Below, piece after piece: positions 10,099-18,568 of a stretch of DNA of 64,000 nucleotides. Source of the stretch: Pelobacter sp. (GTDB lineage: Bacteria; Desulfobacterota; Desulfuromonadia; Geobacterales; Pseudopelobacteraceae); contig JAVBXN010000060.1 of the NCBI GenBank assembly GCA_030824515.1, forward strand, positions 124,001 through 188,000, written 5' to 3'. Numbering within the stretch: position 1 is the stretch's first letter; each line of letters starts with the position of its first letter. A program made the position numbers and the translations under genes. The notes below the pieces were generated by a model, which did no database searches, was not told where the DNA came from, and saw nothing but the letters and a program-made list of their open reading frames with translations.

Positions 10099-13000
10099 AT
10101 GGTGTTGGTTTACTCCCTTGTCGTGTTAGCAATGAGCACTGGAAACGCTATTGTGCAGGGGAGGAAGTTACAAGAATGCGGTGTATTGCGACTAAAAGGG
10201 AAGACAGATTTGTCCTCATCCGGAGCAAAAGCAGCGTTAGAAGGCTACAGAAAGCAAGCACTCTATACGCTTGCCTGCATTCTGCATCCCGATGGACAGA
10301 ACCTTATTTTTCAACCTGAAGGCACTGAGGATTTGGCGGTGTATCGTGGGCAACATCTTCTTCGCACCATACAGGTCAAAGCCTATTCCGACAATCTGAC
10401 GCTCTCCAGTTTTACACCGGGAAAACTGGGATCATTTTTTCACAGGGTAACGGATCATGCAACAGACGATGACCTTGAAATTGAAGTGGTCAGCTTTGGG
10501 CCAATCGGCGCGGAGATAAATGGCGCTTGGTCAGGCGTTGAGCGACATTGTGCATCGGTCAGAAAAAAACTCTGTGATTATAAGTTTACCGATTCACAGG
10601 TAGACACCCTATTTAACCGGCTGCAATGGAAAAAGGTCAATGAGGAATCGCTGCAAAGGCAGGTTTTTGATTTCTTACGTGACTCGGCAGCCGGAGGTGA
10701 CCCTGAAACCTCCTTCGATCTCCTTACTATCTGGGTATATTTTGCTGCCGAGAAGAGACAGAGGATCACCTACCCTGAACTGATAGACAAGATCAACGCC
10801 ATTGGCACATACAACGCCGAACGTGCTGCTTATCTTCAGGAATGGAATAATTCAATCATCCCTATCACAGACTCACCGGTTGATTCAGGCCAAAACGAAC
10901 AACTGTCCAGAGAATTCTACAACGGTATATCTACCCGTTACTCCCATATTCTTGCCGGGTTCGACGTTCCCCGCCATGACAAGCTAAATTCGATAGAGCA
11001 GGCGTTCTCACCAGATACTCGCACAGTGATTGTTCACGGCGCATCTGGCCAGGGCAAAACCACCCTTGCACTGCGTTTCCTGCATGACTACGTGCCAGAA
11101 CAGTGGCGTTACTCGATTCGCTATCTGCAAGACAAAAACCAGATAGCACAGGTTGCCAATGCGCTGGCCGGACATCTGCGTGTCGTCAATGCTCCTTTGT
11201 ATCTGCATCTTGATGTGTCACCCCGTGACCATGAGTGGCCGGAGCTGGTCAAAAACCTGCTGGATGAAATGAATATTCGCCTCCTCATTACTATCCGCGA
11301 GGAAGACCTTGCCAGGAATACGGTTTCCGATGCCGAACTCGGATTCCCCAAGACCATACCCCTTATTTTCAATGAGAGCGAAGCACGCACCATCTATGAA
11401 CGGCTGCTGGAACAAGGTGTAACCGCGCCATTCCCTTCATTCGACGATGCCTGGGGTCGTTTTGGCGGTGAAGGTCCGCTGCTGGAATTTGTCTATTTTA
11501 TAACCCAGGCTGAATCGCTGAAAGAACGCCTTCACAATCAGGTTCTTCGTCTGCGGGAAGAGGTGAGAACCAACAAGCTTTTTCCCGAGGAGCTTGTTTT
11601 TATGCGGGTCTGCGCGGTGGCAAGCGCCTTTGAAGCCAGGGTTGATGCGGCATCGCTTGCCACAGAATTGAAGCTGAAAGATCCTGTCCGCACTCTTCAA
11701 CTTCTTGAAGAAGAATATCTGCTCCGCTCCACCCATGATAGGCGTCATGTTGAAGCGCTTCATCCAATCCGTTCTGAAATACTTTCCAACGAATTGACCG
11801 ATCCGGTTTTCGAGCCATGGCGCGAAGCAGCACAACTGGCGATAAACCATATGCCGGAGCCTGACCTCGAAGCATTTCTATTGTATGCATTTGCTCGGCG
11901 ACCAGAAGACGTCGAGTTTCTTGTTGCGGACATTAGCCGGTATTGCCCCAAAACGTGGTCAGGTGTAGCAGCCATTATGCGCGCCTTGATCTGGCTTGGC
12001 GTGAAAGAGTATGTGGACGCAAATATGCCGCTGATTGTTGAAGCGCGGACATTGTTTACCCAAGCATGGTACATGGCGCTGAAATTCGATATCAGCGGCA
12101 TTTCTTCAGATGGTGACGCCGGACTTCTTGGCGCGTTTAAGCTTCTTGAATTTGGCTCAACCGAAGCAATTGAAAATCTGCGTTTGCATCAAACGGACAA
12201 GCAAACTGTTTTTATCAGATTAACCGTATGGGTAAACGGCAACAATGGCGTACCGCATGCCCCGCAAACCGTCTCGGACTGGGCCGGCTTTGCCGAGGCG
12301 CATTTCTGGATTCGGCATCTCAAACTTGCAACAGCATTGACCGATTCTGTGGGGTTATTAGACTTGTCCTGGCCTTTGGAACAGCTCTCGTTCAGAGGCT
12401 TTGGCGAGGTTCTTCTCAGCCTGTCGTACGCCCCCGAAGTTGTCTACCAAAAGGTCATTAAGCCGCTTCAAAGCCGGATCATGGAACGTTTTTGCGCAGA
12501 GACCAAAACGATTGCAATTGAAGAAACCGACGAAATGGTTCGTGCCCATTATCTGGTTCCCATGGAGTCGCCCGAGAACAGCACGGATAAGAAGAACCAA
12601 AAACAGACGGGCGATAGACTGGAGACCGAAACCATCAAGTTGTTAGGCCTGCTGCGCATGTATGTTCCTGACCGAAAGGCATATGGTGTGCAAGGATACG
12701 GGCACAATCTCCGCTTTATTCCCATACCGTTTGATCGGACTGCAAAAGGACCGGTGGAAATGAAGTATCTGCTCCCGGAGTGGCCCGTTAGAGTAAACAG
12801 CATTTTCCGCAACTTGGCTGACTTGCCTTTTCGTCAGGCTACTTGGCAGGCTTATTCCGAAACAATTGTTGCTATTCGTGAACAGGTCATCTCGGCCTTG
12901 AATTCTCTTGTAAAGGCCTTGACCGCCTATTTTGCAGGGAACAGGGCCGAAATACTGTCCAGAAAACTGCCGCAGGAGTTGTGGAGTGAAAGCAACAGGG

Positions 13001-14379
13001 TGGTTAACCAGAATTTGAGTCTGCCAAGAATAGCTGTCGATGAATGGGGATTGGTCGGTGAAGGTGGTGGCGCTTCTGACAATGAATCCGCCATGAAGAC
13101 CCGGAAAGACCAGTCCATCTCTCTTGTGCTTCAGGCGTATCAGCCGTATTTGAAGGCTAAAAATGACTATTTTTCTTCATTGAGGAACTATTTCAACCAG
13201 TCTATTGAGTCACTTGTCGTAAACAGCAATTTGGGCCGGATGAAGGCGGGGAGTGAAAGGGAACGGTATTTGGAAAAGTGTGCCGACCTTGGATATAAAT
13301 CCGGTACCGACAGGCTCAGTCTGATCAATTTGAGCGCGGCCTGGAAGGTGCTTTCCGGCTTACAGACAAACTTTCACTCACTGTTGTCCGGTTTCGTTGT
13401 CAAGGATCGCCTCCAAAAACTGGAAAACCGAGAGAACAAGATTTTCCCTGCTGCCTGGGCCTTATGGTATCAATTTGTCTATCATCCCGAAAACCAGTGG
13501 GATGCAGCCGATATACGGGCTGTTGGAGCGTTTGAACGGGTACAGGACACATTGCGGAACAACATAAAACGTCGGCTGAATGCTTTGCCCGATTCAGGTT
13601 GGAGCGGTTCGATCATCAGTGAAACAGTTCTCTGGGAAGGACGGCCAAGTCTCTGGTTTCGTCTTGATGCAGAAAATTCACTGGCGATTTTTGAGGCGTA
13701 TCAAAGGCTTGTACAACTGCTTGAAGAAGCGTTTGCACCGATGGATATCGGGACATTGGAACACTACGTTCTCGATATTAAATGGCCGCATATAGTGATT
13801 GTCCCGTTCATTGCCGGAGAGTATTTGCAGAATGGAGTCTGGCATCTTTCGTCTTGTCTTTTCTGGGGTGGAGAGAAGGTCTTAGATCCCGAAAAAACCT
13901 GGTTATTTATGCCGAGAGAAGTTGATGCCGAATCATTGCAGCAGATTGGTATAGAAGTGTTCGAGCAAATTACACCGGGGAAAGTCCAATTGCTCCAGCA
14001 AGCAGCTTCCGAATTATTGGTATATGTAGACCACCTGTCCGACCTGCTCAAAGCACCGGATGACCTTGATGAAATAGGCATGGCTATTTTTCAGAAACAT
14101 GTCCATGCAAAAGTGCAAGATGCTTACGATGCACTATCAAGGGTGGTTGCACAGATTCAGGTGTTGCTTGACGAAGTTAACGCTGGTGTTTTTGATTCAT
14201 CGCCGCATGCCGATGAAATTCGGAGATTGTTGGTAGAAATCTGGAAATGCGTCATGCCGGAGGGCAAGTCCGAAGACTCGTTTGAGATTAGTCTTTCATC
14301 CTGCGGTGCATGGGCGGAAAAATTGCTGGAAGGCCTCGGGCATATGACAATCCTGAATTGTTTGTATGTTCAAGTGTAG
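10099..14379 (+). CDS. Putative anti-phage nuclease-STAND NTPase (Avs/Cap4-like architecture)
   Basis: 1426 residues. Residues about 40-200 look like a PD-(D/E)XK nuclease of the Cap4/DUF4297 sort: GYRKQALYTL helix, then PEGTEDL (about 73-79) and IQVKAY (about 91-96), giving the E...D...QxK set. Residues about 280-600 are a STAND-type P-loop NTPase: Walker A GASGQGKTT (314-322), Walker-B-like LYLHLDV (367-373), ITIREED sensor (397-403), GGEGPLLEF (456-464), then a winged-helix-like part. The remaining 800 residues appear helical and unlike any repeat I know; in Avs proteins this part recognises phage proteins. There are no membrane segments. It stands alone between terminators, in visibly lower G+C sequence than argG. 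The start is uncertain: ATG 10099 has GGGAAGAGG 13 bp upstream, and ATG 10132 is an alternative. Function is inferred from architecture only. Confidence 0.75.
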   Translation: MVLVYSLVVLAMSTGNAIVQGRKLQECGVLRLKGKTDLSSSGAKAALEGYRKQALYTLACILHPDGQNLIFQPEGTEDLAVYRGQHLLRTIQVKAYSDNLTLSSFTPGKLGSFFHRVTDHATDDDLEIEVVSFGPIGAEINGAWSGVERHCASVRKKLCDYKFTDSQVDTLFNRLQWKKVNEESLQRQVFDFLRDSAAGGDPETSFDLLTIWVYFAAEKRQRITYPELIDKINAIGTYNAERAAYLQEWNNSIIPITDSPVDSGQNEQLSREFYNGISTRYSHILAGFDVPRHDKLNSIEQAFSPDTRTVIVHGASGQGKTTLALRFLHDYVPEQWRYSIRYLQDKNQIAQVANALAGHLRVVNAPLYLHLDVSPRDHEWPELVKNLLDEMNIRLLITIREEDLARNTVSDAELGFPKTIPLIFNESEARTIYERLLEQGVTAPFPSFDDAWGRFGGEGPLLEFVYFITQAESLKERLHNQVLRLREEVRTNKLFPEELVFMRVCAVASAFEARVDAASLATELKLKDPVRTLQLLEEEYLLRSTHDRRHVEALHPIRSEILSNELTDPVFEPWREAAQLAINHMPEPDLEAFLLYAFARRPEDVEFLVADISRYCPKTWSGVAAIMRALIWLGVKEYVDANMPLIVEARTLFTQAWYMALKFDISGISSDGDAGLLGAFKLLEFGSTEAIENLRLHQTDKQTVFIRLTVWVNGNNGVPHAPQTVSDWAGFAEAHFWIRHLKLATALTDSVGLLDLSWPLEQLSFRGFGEVLLSLSYAPEVVYQKVIKPLQSRIMERFCAETKTIAIEETDEMVRAHYLVPMESPENSTDKKNQKQTGDRLETETIKLLGLLRMYVPDRKAYGVQGYGHNLRFIPIPFDRTAKGPVEMKYLLPEWPVRVNSIFRNLADLPFRQATWQAYSETIVAIREQVISALNSLVKALTAYFAGNRAEILSRKLPQELWSESNRVVNQNLSLPRIAVDEWGLVGEGGGASDNESAMKTRKDQSISLVLQAYQPYLKAKNDYFSSLRNYFNQSIESLVVNSNLGRMKAGSERERYLEKCADLGYKSGTDRLSLINLSAAWKVLSGLQTNFHSLLSGFVVKDRLQKLENRENKIFPAAWALWYQFVYHPENQWDAADIRAVGAFERVQDTLRNNIKRRLNALPDSGWSGSIISETVLWEGRPSLWFRLDAENSLAIFEAYQRLVQLLEEAFAPMDIGTLEHYVLDIKWPHIVIVPFIAGEYLQNGVWHLSSCLFWGGEKVLDPEKTWLFMPREVDAESLQQIGIEVFEQITPGKVQLLQQAASELLVYVDHLSDLLKAPDDLDEIGMAIFQKHVHAKVQDAYDALSRVVAQIQVLLDEVNAGVFDSSPHADEIRRLLVEIWKCVMPEGKSEDSFEISLSSCGAWAEKLLEGLGHMTILNCLYVQV

Positions 14380-14456
14380 CAATTAGGGGAAACCACATAA
14401 GTTTGTCTCCTTACAAGCTGTACCTCAGGCAAGAATGCACTTTATTGAATGAAGAT

Positions 14457-14570
14457 ATGGGCTCATTATCTGCTACCATCAAACACTTCGCCTCCCTCGA
14501 CCGCGCCCCCGGCTCAACCTAGACCGAAGCCACCAAGTGCAAGGCGCCGCACAAGAGCATAATTATGAAG
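14457..14570 (+). pseudogene. N-terminal remnant of an HNH/restriction endonuclease
   Basis: The frame reads IKHFASLDRAPGST, then a TAG where Trp is expected, then TEATKCKAPHK. The pattern (helix, 'W-T-x-A-T-x-x-x-APHK') matches the start of a common HNH restriction endonuclease family whose members continue with PLLLLAVL. Here the frame runs into unrelated sequence after APHKS. It carries both a nonsense codon and a 3' truncation, so it cannot work. It follows the STAND gene by about 80 bp. The rest of the 14380-14722 gap shows only a short GAAGGATGAATT/GAGGGATGAA near-repeat at 14564-14592. Confidence 0.45.
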
Positions 14571-14722
14571 GATGAATTATGAGGGATGAACCTTGGATAA
14601 AGCGTCTAATGATCCTGTAAATGAGCCTGTAAAAGCGAAAGCTAGTTGGACGCCTTTCGAATATTCACATTCCCTGTTAGTCTTGGTTGCGAGAAAACTT
14701 TGACCAAAGCAAAGGAACGGAT

Positions 14723-15127
14723 ATGAACTTTGAAACCATCGAAGACGCCTTTCATTTTGTCAGTAGCGCTGCCTATGGCGAGCATGTAGCGGTTGTCAGT
14801 CGCACGACCGGCCAGGCGTATTTTGCCTCGATTCTGTCCAATTACGACGAAATGCCGGACGATGTTGACGAGAACGACGACTATATCGGTATCCCCCACA
14901 AGAACGATCTTGACCTGGGGAAGTCGCTGGTAATGGAGTTTGTCCGGCTGCGTTGCCCGGATAAGATCGACTACGTTCATTCCGTCATGAAGCGGCGGGG
15001 TGCGTACGGGCGCTACAAGGAGTTGCTTGCAGAGAAAAATCTGTTGGAAGAATGGTATGCCTTTGAAAACGACCGGACCAGAGAGGCGCTGCTGGAATGG
15101 TGCAAGGAGAATGGAGTGGTCTTTTAA
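14723..15127 (+). CDS. UPF0158 family protein
   Basis: 134 residues. The start at MNFETIEDAF is preferred over an in-frame ATG 36 bp upstream because AAAGGAACGG lies 3-12 bp before it and family members start this way. The protein is acidic, with FHFVSSAAYGEHVAVVSRTTGQ and VMEFVRLRCPDKIDYVHSV leading to a C-terminal RYKELLAEKNLLEEWYAFE, the hallmark of UPF0158. The family has no established function. It is intact and lies between relics of restriction genes in the island. There is no partner gene in an operon with it. Confidence 0.75.
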   Translation: MNFETIEDAFHFVSSAAYGEHVAVVSRTTGQAYFASILSNYDEMPDDVDENDDYIGIPHKNDLDLGKSLVMEFVRLRCPDKIDYVHSVMKRRGAYGRYKELLAEKNLLEEWYAFENDRTREALLEWCKENGVVF

Positions 15128-15136
15128 CCTGTAAAC

Positions 15137-15282
15137 GGCAGTTAACCGCCGAGAAAAACGGATGCACGCCGATAAAACCTGGACATACATCAAAAAAGTT
15201 AATCACCTGCTGGGTTAAACCAGTATTTTGTTCAAGGTTTTGATTTCTCGGCGTGTATCGGCGTTCATCGGCGGTTAACTGC
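15137..15282. repeat. Imperfect inverted repeat of ACGCCGAT-type units
   Basis: The left arm has GCAGTTAACCGCCGAGAAAA and ends with GCACGCCGATAAA; the right arm (15244-15282) reads TTTCTCGGCGTG...CGGCGGTTAACTGC. The outer 15 bases of the arms are exactly complementary, and the inner parts are degenerate ACGCCGAT units. About 60 bp without a gene separate the arms. It fills the gap between the UPF0158 gene and the four-helix gene. It is the same kind of structure as at 9611-9764 but with a different unit. Confidence 0.65.
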
Positions 15283-15323
15283 TTTTTCTAGGTTTAATAC
15301 AGCAAATTGCAAGGCAGGAAACC

Positions 15324-16098
15324 ATGACCACTCACTCTCCAACGCTGCGCCCTCACGGCGGTTACCGTAAACTTCGTTCATTTCAGGTAACCGAGATCGT
15401 CTACGACGGCACGGTTTCCTTCTGCGACCGTTTTGTCAGCAAAAGGTCGCGGACTCATGACCAGATGGTTCAGGCGGCGCGCAGCGGACGGCAGAACATC
15501 GCCGAAGGGAGCAGGGCATCGGCAACGTCGAGCCAAACTGAATTGCGGCTGGTGAACGTCGCACGCGCCAGTCTTGACGAACTGCTGTTGGATTACGAAG
15601 ATTTTCTCCGTCAGCGAGGTCTGCCGGCCTGGGGGAAGGATGATCCGCAGGCGCGGGAGGTGCGGACGGTTGGAAGAGAAAACCCGACCGATCAGTCTGA
15701 TCGGACAAATCAGTCGGATGCAAAAGCCTATGCTTGTTGGCTGAACAATGCCGATCCGGCGGTGGTCGCCAACACGCTGATTTGCCTGATTCATCAGGCA
15801 AATTATCTGCTCGACCGGCAGATTGCCGGCCTGGAAAAGCAATTCATTCAGGAAGGTGGCTATAGCGAGCGGCTGCACGCTGCCCGGCTGGAGGAGCGCC
15901 GAAAACAGACACTGCCAGATCAATCAGTCAGATCGGACTGATCAGCCGGATAAATTACTTTGTCAGGCATGCGGCAAACCGATGGTGGTTCGGACGGCCC
16001 GGCAGGGACCCAATGCAGGGGCACAATTCTTGGGGTGTTCGGGATATCCAGAGTGCAAATCTACCCGGCCGGTTATCCGAGGCGCGCCTGGTTCATAA
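15324..16098 (+). pseudogene. Four-helix-bundle suffix protein with zinc ribbon, frameshifted
   Basis: The first frame encodes 205 residues: a four-helix bundle of the S23/IVS-like type (MVQAARSGRQNIAEGSRA, followed by LRLVNVARASLDELLLDYEDFL) and a second helical part with HQANYLLDRQIAGLEKQF. It stops at 15941. The next frame continues with DQPDKLLCQACGKPMV and GCSGYPECKSTRP, a topoisomerase-type four-Cys zinc ribbon that usually ends such proteins. The break is a tandem TCAGTCAG at 15924-15931; dropping one TCAG restores a 256-residue frame. A recent 4-bp duplication is the simplest cause. The part before the zinc ribbon is a low-complexity DQSDRTNQSD tract, prone to slippage. The 205-residue product may still be made. 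Confidence 0.7.
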
Positions 16099-16099
16099 G

Positions 16100-16435
16100 A
16101 TAGGCGCAATCACCATCAAGGAACTTGCGCTGGTTCAAAAAGGTTCAAACTTGAGGGTCGCGTTTCCAAATTCCATTTTTCAGAAATATGATCCCATTTT
16201 TGACCGTTTTAACACAAGGATTGCCGCTTTGCCTGCCCCCCCGAAGAACATAACGGATTTCTGGTTAAAAAAGCTCATATCCAACGAGACTCGCGACAGC
16301 CAAGTCAAATCTGATCTGGAATTGTTGGGCTGGCGGGTGATAACCGTCCGGGAATGCGAACTTCGGGAGCCGGGGCAACTGGCGGCTCGGCTGGATGCCG
16401 GGTTAACAAGTGACATCCCCGTATTCTATCATTGA
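16100..16435 (+). pseudogene. vsr remnant: C-terminal third of a very-short-patch-repair endonuclease
   Basis: From 16238 the frame reads PPKNITDFWLKKLISNETRD, then LELLGWRVITVRECELREP. This is the C-terminal signature of Vsr endonucleases (FW-x-x-K, N-x-x-RD, GWRV-x-x-x-ECEL). The N-terminal catalytic half, with its metal-binding Asp and His residues, is absent. It is replaced by about 45 codons (ITIKELALVQKGSNLRVAFP and following) that I cannot place. No start codon with a ribosome site precedes it; the frame runs out of the zinc-ribbon region of the gene upstream. A second copy of this fragment lies at 18140-18413. Confidence 0.6.
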
Positions 16436-16536
16436 CTTAGGAACAGTCATTGTTTTATTTTACTTATATGTATCCAATAAAATAATTTATATTCAACATG
16501 TTACCGTGATATTTGCATGAATCATTATTAAAAATA

Positions 16537-16565
16537 TTGAAACATCTCCTTAAAACTGGTATGTT
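16537..16565 (+). promoter_or_regulatory. Candidate promoter of the AbiE-type pair
   Basis: TTGAAA and TATGTT are separated by 17 bp, in a strongly AT-rich 130-bp gap. The predicted start would be near 16572, at the ribosome site GGAGGT, so the leader would be almost absent. AbiEi-type antitoxins often bind their own promoter, but I see no clear paired operator. Confidence 0.3.
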
Positions 16566-16583
16566 TTTATGGAGGTAAACTTA

Positions 16584-17165
16584 ATGACCGCTCTGGAAAA
16601 CGTAAAAACCAAACTGAAACCCGGCCAGGTGTATCGTCGCTCCGACCTTGAAAAGTTGTCACGTAGCGTGGATCGCGACGTTGCCGGGTTGGTGAACGAG
16701 GGTACACTGGTGAAAGTTGGCAGCGGGATGTATCAATGTCCTCAACGATCCCGTTTCGGTGTGTTGCCTGCCAATATCGATAAACTGCTCACCTCATTCC
16801 TGAAAGACGATGATTATCTGGTGACATCCCCCAACGACTACAACTCCCTGGGACTGGGTACAACACAGCTCTACAACTATCAGGTTGTTTACAACCACAA
16901 ACGGCATGGACGCTTCGAGCTTGGCGGGCAACTGTTCGAGTTCCAGAGAAAACCGCGGTTCCCGAAGAAAGCGACTGCAGAGTTTCTGCTGGTGGATCTG
17001 GTGAATAACCTGGATCAACTGGCGGAAGATCGTGATGCGGTTCTTGCCAGGGTGCGGGCCAGGGTGCCGGAAATGGATGCCAAGCGCCTGCGTGCCGCTG
17101 CAAAGAGCTTCGCCAAGGTAGCCACTCGAAAGCTGCTAGAGGAGGTGCTAGCCGATGCAAGCTGA
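16584..17165 (+). CDS. AbiEi-type antitoxin (type IV TA)
   Basis: 193 residues, starting at MTALENVK. This ATG has GGAGGT 7 bp upstream; the ATG at 16569 overlaps that ribosome site and is unlikely. The N-terminal part (PGQVYRRSDLEKLSRSVDRDVAGLVNEG) is a winged helix for DNA binding. The rest (YLVTSPNDYNSLGLGTTQLYN) matches the AbiEi/DUF6088 antitoxin body. In type IV pairs the antitoxin opposes the toxin without direct binding and represses its own operon. It overlaps the toxin gene by 11 bp. The pair is flanked by two vsr fragments, suggesting it arrived as a unit. Confidence 0.8.
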   Translation: MTALENVKTKLKPGQVYRRSDLEKLSRSVDRDVAGLVNEGTLVKVGSGMYQCPQRSRFGVLPANIDKLLTSFLKDDDYLVTSPNDYNSLGLGTTQLYNYQVVYNHKRHGRFELGGQLFEFQRKPRFPKKATAEFLLVDLVNNLDQLAEDRDAVLARVRARVPEMDAKRLRAAAKSFAKVATRKLLEEVLADAS

Positions 17166-18105
17166 CAGATATCTGCACGACTTGAAGGACTTTCGCGACC
17201 TGATCCGGGTCGTCTCCAATGAAAGGCGAATCCTGCCGCAGTTGATAGAGAAGGATTACTGGATCATGCATGTTCTGTATGGCCTGGCGAAACAGGGATT
17301 TGTCTTTGAGCTGAAGGGTGGTACGTCTCTCTCGAAGGGATACCGGATTATCGAGCGTTTCTCTGAAGACATTGATATCCGCATTGAACCACCTGGGGAA
17401 TTGAAGGTCATGGCCGGCAGGAATCACCAGAAACCGGCCCATGTCGATTCCCGTCGGCGCTTCTTCGACTGGCTGGCTGAAAACATCCACATTCCGGGAA
17501 TTGTGAGCGTCAATCGTGACCATGAATTTGACGATGAACAGTTTCGCGGTGCCGGAATCCGCTTGATTTATCCGACAACATTGCAGGCGGTTGATGGGCT
17601 GAAACCAGGCATACTGCTGGAAGTGGGCTTCGATGATACCACTCCCAACGAGGCGGTTGACATCTCGTCATGGGCGCTGGACAAGGCTGCAACAAGCGGC
17701 GTCAAATTCACCGATAACAGCGCGTTGCAGGTGAAATGCTATCATCCTGCCTATACACTGGTAGAGAAACTTCAGGCCGTATCGACCAAATTCCGTCAGC
17801 AACAGGAATCGGGGGGCTTCCCGGTGAATTTCCTGCGGCATTACTACGACATTTATTGCCTGCTGGCTGATCCGCGAGTGTTGGAGTTTATCGGCACGGA
17901 GACATATCAGAAGAGTAAGGAGGAGCGTTTCCGCAAGGAGGATATCAGGCGTGTCTCGGAAAACCAGGCCTTCCTGCTCCAGGATCCGGCGGTTTACCAG
18001 CTTTACACTTCAGAGTATGCAAAGACCGAAGGGCTGTATTATGCAGGTATGGTTTCGTTCGATACGATCCTGAAGCGAATTCAGGATAGCTTTGATCGGC
18101 TGTGA
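17155..18105 (+). CDS. AbiEii nucleotidyltransferase toxin
   Basis: 316 residues. The nucleotidyltransferase core is clear: FELKGGTSLSKGYRIIERFSEDIDIRI region with GGTSLSK (the GS-type motif) and the paired acids in SEDIDI, plus the conserved LPQLIEKDYWI before it. A C-terminal helical part has YTLVEKLQAVSTKF and LRHYYDIYCLL, both typical of the AbiEii/AbiGii toxin family. Related toxins transfer nucleotides to tRNA and stop growth during phage infection. The gene overlaps its antitoxin by 11 bp, and all key residues are present. Confidence 0.85.
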   Translation: MQADRYLHDLKDFRDLIRVVSNERRILPQLIEKDYWIMHVLYGLAKQGFVFELKGGTSLSKGYRIIERFSEDIDIRIEPPGELKVMAGRNHQKPAHVDSRRRFFDWLAENIHIPGIVSVNRDHEFDDEQFRGAGIRLIYPTTLQAVDGLKPGILLEVGFDDTTPNEAVDISSWALDKAATSGVKFTDNSALQVKCYHPAYTLVEKLQAVSTKFRQQQESGGFPVNFLRHYYDIYCLLADPRVLEFIGTETYQKSKEERFRKEDIRRVSENQAFLLQDPAVYQLYTSEYAKTEGLYYAGMVSFDTILKRIQDSFDRL

Positions 18106-18139
18106 AGAGATATGCGGAGCAACGAACCAAAGAGCATCA

Positions 18140-18413
18140 ATAGATTTCTGGTTGAAGAAACTTGAATTCAACGTCATCCGTGACCTGCTGGTGGCCTTGT
18201 CTCAATTGCCGCCATACTGAAAAGCATGGAGCGGGCGAGCTCTGGTTTGGCGTTCGCAACGATGGCTAGGCCGTATAGATTGTATGCAAGCGAAATGAGT
18301 CTGCGGGACCTCTCCCAATCCAATGCCGCTCACATCGAGCACAGAATATATCCCAATTATTGGGCTGGCGAGTGATAATCGTCCGGGAGTGTGAACTTCG
18401 GTTGCCGGATGCC
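18140..18413 (+). pseudogene. Second, interrupted vsr remnant
   Basis: Two pieces in different frames: IDFWLKKLEFNVIRD at 18140-18184 and LLGWRVIIVRECELRLP at 18357-18407. They are the same Vsr C-terminal segments as in 16238-16395, with close base identity over the second piece (TTGGGCTGGCG-GTGATAA-CGTCCGGGA). About 170 bp of unrecognised sequence separates the pieces here. No open frame remains. The copies bracket the AbiE pair in the same orientation. The rest of the 18106-18568 gap holds a candidate promoter and nothing else I recognise. Confidence 0.55.
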
Positions 18414-18508
18414 ATTTGCTCCCCATTTTCAGCTCGGTATCACACCATGCGGCACAACTGTGCCCATATAATCTCCAGCCAGGTTCCATAACGATCATAA
18501 TAACACTA

Positions 18509-18538
18509 TTGACAATGCTCTTTACCGCATGGTTAGAT
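18509..18538 (+). promoter_or_regulatory. Candidate promoter of the RelE/ParE-type pair
   Basis: A perfect TTGACA is followed 18 bp later by TTAGAT. It lies 31 bp before the antitoxin start, with the ribosome site GAGGGGG between. Confidence 0.4.
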
Positions 18539-18568
18539 GTGTCATAAAGAATGCCGAGGGGGCCGGTT

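Noticed and set aside
14593-14703. TTG-started 36-codon frame with GAGGGAT upstream
   Set aside because: Rare start codon, no known family and located among relics; could be chance.
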